Origin: Roseiarcus sp963805295
GTDB lineage: Bacteria > Pseudomonadota > Alphaproteobacteria > Rhizobiales > Beijerinckiaceae
DNA length: 64,000 nucleotides
Direction of reading: 5' to 3'
NCBI GenBank assembly: GCA_963805295.1
Contig: CAWDTW010000041.1
Location: 248,001 to 312,000 of the forward strand
The notes under the pieces were generated by a model that was given only the letters and a program-made list of their open reading frames with translations, had not been told where the DNA came from and searched no databases. The stretch's first letter is position 1. Every line of letters starts with the position of its first letter. The position numbers were made by a program, and so were the translations under genes. Positions 61,509 to 64,000 of this stretch are shown here, piece after piece.

Positions 61509-62464
61509 GGGGCCGCCCCCCGCGCGCCGTCCCCGCCGACGAGGTGCACGAACACGTCCTCGAGCGTCGGCTTGATCGGCTCGATCCGCGACCAGCCGAG
61601 CCCGCGCTCCTCGAGACGCGCTTCGATCGAGGGCGTATCCCGCGCCGCGTCGTCGACCACGATGTGCAGCGACGAACCGAACGGCGCGACGTCGCGCACC
61701 GCGGGCGCGCCTTGCAGCGCTTCCAGCATCGCGCCGGGATCGTCGCCCTCGACGAGCAGGATCTCGCCCCGGATCGCTCTGCGCTTCAGTTCGCCGGGGG
61801 TGCCGAGCGCGGCCAGCCTGCCGCCGTTGATGAGGGCGATGCGGTTGCAGTACTCGGCTTCGTCCATGTAGTGGGTGGTGATGACGACGCAGACGCCGCC
61901 GCCGGCGAGCGCGTAGATCAGGTCCCAGAAACGCCGGCGCGAGGCCGGATCGACGCCGGAGGTCGGCTCGTCGAGGAACAGGATCGCAGGCTCGTGCAGC
62001 ACCGCGCAGCCGAGCGCGAGGCGCTGCTTCCAGCCGCCCGAGAGGTCGGCGACGAGCGCGTCCTCCCGGCCGTTGAGGCCCGCCATGTCGACGGCGAAGG
62101 CGAGCCGCTCCCTGAGCTGCGCGCCTTTCACCCCGTAGACCCCGCCGAAGAAGCGCAGGTTCTCCATCACCGAAAGGTCGCCGTAGAGCGAGAACTTCTG
62201 CGACATGTAGCCGATCTTCTCGCGGACCCTCTCGGGATATCGCGCGACGTCGAGGCCGGCGACTTCCGCCCGCCCGCCGCTCGGCCGCAGGAGGCCGCAC
62301 AAGATTCGGATCGTCGTCGATTTTCCCGCGCCGTTCGGACCGAGGAAACCCATGATCTCGCCGCGCCGCGCCTCGAAGCTCACTTCGTTCACCGCGACGA
62401 AATCGCCGAAGCGCTTGACGAGGCGGTCGGCGACGATCCTGATCTCGCCCGTCGCGTCCGTCAT
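61505..62464 (-). CDS. ABC exporter ATPase 2
   Basis: 319 residues. VNEVSFEARRGEIMGFLGPN and GPNGAGKSTTIRILCG (Walker A), YMSQKFSLYGDLSVMENLRF (Q-loop), VADLSGGWKQRLALGCAVLH (signature), PAILFLDEPTSGVDPASRRR (Walker B, D-loop) and VVITTHYMDEAEYCNRIALI (switch His). Complete active site. The start overlaps the previous gene by four bases. Confidence 0.94.
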   Translation of the reverse strand: MTDATGEIRIVADRLVKRFGDFVAVNEVSFEARRGEIMGFLGPNGAGKSTTIRILCGLLRPSGGRAEVAGLDVARYPERVREKIGYMSQKFSLYGDLSVMENLRFFGGVYGVKGAQLRERLAFAVDMAGLNGREDALVADLSGGWKQRLALGCAVLHEPAILFLDEPTSGVDPASRRRFWDLIYALAGGGVCVVITTHYMDEAEYCNRIALINGGRLAALGTPGELKRRAIRGEILLVEGDDPGAMLEALQGAPAVRDVAPFGSSLHIVVDDAARDTPSIEARLEERGLGWSRIEPIKPTLEDVFVHLVGGDGARGAAP

Positions 62465-63399
62465 TCGGCCTCCTTCGTCAGGAGCGAGACGAACAGGTCC
62501 TCGATCGAGGGAGCGATGTGCTCGATCTCGTCGACGGCGACATTCGCCCCGCTCAGCGCCGCTTCGAGTTCGTTCGCGCGGCGGAGCGCGTCGTCGACGA
62601 CGACATGCACGCTGTCGCCCATCAGAATCGCGCCTTTCACGCCGTCGCTTTCGGCCACGACGTCGCGGGCGCGACGCGCCTCGCGCGAGGATATGGCGAG
62701 GATTTCCCCGGGCATCAGCGTCTTCAGCGCGGCCGGCGTGTCGCAATAGAGCATCCTGCCGTCGCGCAGAAGTCCGAGCCGCGCGCAACGCTCGGCTTCG
62801 TCGAGATAGGAGGTGGCGACAACGATGGCGACCCCTTCGCCGCGCAGGCCGTAGAGAATGCGCCAGAAGTCGCGCCTCGACACCGGATCGACGCCGGCGG
62901 TCGGTTCGTCGAGCAGCAGCACCTTCGGCGCGTGCACGAGCGAGCAGGTGAGACCGAGCTTCTGCTTCATCCCGCCCGATAATTGACCGGCGCGCCGCCT
63001 GCGGAACGGCGTCATGCCCGAGGCGGCGAGCAGCCGCGTCGCGCGCTCGTCCCGATCGCGGCGGCGGACGCCGAAGAGTTCGGCGAAGAACTCGATGTTC
63101 TCGTCGACCGTCAGGTCCTCGTAGAGTCCGAACCGCTGCGGCATGTAGCTGACGTGCGAGCGCACGCGTTCGGGGTCGGCGACCGCGTCCAGTCCTTCGA
63201 TGGCGATCGATCCCTCGTCGGGCGTCATCACCGCGGCGAGAAGACGCATGATCGTCGTCTTGCCCGCGCCGTCCGGACCGACGAAGCCGAACACTTCCCC
63301 CGGCGCGCAGTCGACGGTGAGGTTTTGGACGGCGGCGACGCCGCCGAACCGCTTCGTGACATTGCGCGCCTCGATTGCGGCTTTATGCGCGTCGTTCAT
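62461..63399 (-). CDS. ABC exporter ATPase 1
   Basis: 312 residues. FGFVGPDGAGKTTIMRLLAA (Walker A), YMPQRFGLYEDLTVDENIEF (Q-loop), AGQLSGGMKQKLGLTCSLVH (signature) and PKVLLLDEPTAGVDPVSRRD (Walker B). The usual switch His is replaced: VVATSYLDEAERCARLGL has Ser-Tyr where ATPase 2 has THY. The pair may therefore have one degenerate catalytic site, as in many asymmetric exporters. In E. coli the homologous YbhF is a fusion of two such domains. Confidence 0.93.
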   Translation of the reverse strand: MNDAHKAAIEARNVTKRFGGVAAVQNLTVDCAPGEVFGFVGPDGAGKTTIMRLLAAVMTPDEGSIAIEGLDAVADPERVRSHVSYMPQRFGLYEDLTVDENIEFFAELFGVRRRDRDERATRLLAASGMTPFRRRRAGQLSGGMKQKLGLTCSLVHAPKVLLLDEPTAGVDPVSRRDFWRILYGLRGEGVAIVVATSYLDEAERCARLGLLRDGRMLYCDTPAALKTLMPGEILAISSREARRARDVVAESDGVKGAILMGDSVHVVVDDALRRANELEAALSGANVAVDEIEHIAPSIEDLFVSLLTKEAE

Positions 63400-64000
63400 G
63401 ACTGGCCGGGCGCGCGCACGGGGATTTTCGCGTCGGCCGGCAGGCCGGGGACCAGCTCATGCGAGGGGTTGTCGATATCGATGCGGATGCGATAGACGAG
63501 CGTCACCCGCTCGGCGTGGGTTTCGACGCTCTTGGGCGTGAATTCGGCCGCCTCGGAAATGAAGGAGATCCGGCCCGGATATTCCTTGCCGGGATAGGAA
63601 TCGGTGGTGACGGTCGCCGCCTCGCCGAGGCGGATCTTGCCGACGTCGGTCTCGTTGACATAAGCGCGCAGCCAAACATGGTCGATGTCGGCCAGCGTCA
63701 CGATCGCGGCGCCGGGCGAGACGACCTCGCCGAGTTCGGCCTGGCGCACCAGGATGACCCCGTCGAACGGCGCCGTCAGCGTCGTATAGCCCAGCACGAT
63801 CTTCGCCAGTTCGAGCGCCGCCCTCGCGCTGCCGATGTTGGCGATGGTGAGCGCGACGCTCTTGTCGGCCGACGCTTCGAGCGCCTCGTCGCGCTCGAGC
63901 GCCGCCCGCGACTGCTTGAGCGCGGTCTCGGCGACGTCGCGCGCGTCGACCGTGCCTGCGCCCTTGGTCACAAGCGTCTGCGCGCGGTCGAATTCGAGTT
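63396..64000 (-). CDS. HlyD-family membrane-fusion protein of the ABC exporter (5' end outside the window)
   Basis: The visible ~200 C-terminal residues include the end of a helical hairpin (ETALKQSRAALERDEALEAS), the lipoyl-like strand AELGEVVSPGAAIVTLADID, VWLRAYVNETDVGKIRLGEA and the beta-barrel/MPD end FTPKSVETHAERVTLVYRIR. This matches the YbhG/EmrA-type adaptor. It overlaps the ATPase 1 start by four bases. It connects the inner-membrane exporter with an outer-membrane channel. The coding sequence continues past position 64000. Confidence 0.9.
   Translation of the reverse strand, partial: LEFDRAQTLVTKGAGTVDARDVAETALKQSRAALERDEALEASADKSVALTIANIGSARAALELAKIVLGYTTLTAPFDGVILVRQAELGEVVSPGAAIVTLADIDHVWLRAYVNETDVGKIRLGEAATVTTDSYPGKEYPGRISFISEAAEFTPKSVETHAERVTLVYRIRIDIDNPSHELVPGLPADAKIPVRAPGQS

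Overview
The window looks like a high-GC alphaproteobacterial chromosome, probably Hyphomicrobiales. This is inferred from codon and GC character, a protocatechuate 4,5-cleavage (lig) operon, a branched-chain 2-oxoacid dehydrogenase operon, a PEP-CTERM lipase and rhizobial-type insertion sequences. I ran no taxonomic search. Several clearly functional genes (ispG, bkd subunits, lpd, GH15, dienelactone hydrolase) carry isolated single-base frameshifts. The assembly therefore probably contains indel errors, and one frameshift alone should not be read as a pseudogene.

Layout. (1) 0.37-6.1 kb, minus strand: ligJ-ligK-ligI-ligA-ligB-ligC, preceded by a ModA-like binding protein and a 29-codon stub of the oxalomesaconate tautomerase gene ligU. 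(2) 6.2-8.3 kb: scrambled remnants (end of a LigB-family dioxygenase, a dehydrogenase start joined to the end of livM, a livG start), then a reductase gene. (3) 10.15-31.47 kb: an accessory island bounded by a ~265-bp, nearly perfect inverted repeat and flanked by a 16-bp direct repeat. (4) 32-64 kb: ordinary chromosome with a GDSL lipase, duplicated protein-isoaspartate methyltransferase around two small membrane proteins, GH15, bkd operon, a secreted WD40-caspase protein with a partner, crotonase, patatin, SDR, ispG, Ohr, mmsA and a two-ATPase/two-permease ABC exporter that runs off the right edge.

Inside the island the most interesting part is a casposon-like module at 18.9-25.1 kb. One operon (HTH protein, unknown protein, solo Cas1) diverges from another (unknown protein, HNH nuclease, stand-alone family B DNA polymerase). 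No CRISPR array, cas2 or effector gene is visible. The last ~70 bp of cas1 recur at 29.1 kb in inverted orientation (66/71 identical) and at 14.4 kb in direct orientation, so the cas1 3' end may double as an element terminus or integration site. A small secreted-protein gene ends inside the cas1 3' end. It is split by an IS256-type element, itself carrying IS630 and IS66 copies, and the insertion order can be reconstructed. Next to it sit an AT-richer SF1 helicase gene, with one in-frame amber codon, and an overlapping partner gene. Together these look like a decayed defence-type pair.

The lig operon should convert protocatechuate through 4-carboxy-2-hydroxymuconate semialdehyde, pyrone dicarboxylate and oxalomesaconate to pyruvate and oxaloacetate, but the tautomerase step is missing here. 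The bkd operon and mmsA fit branched-chain amino acid and valine catabolism.
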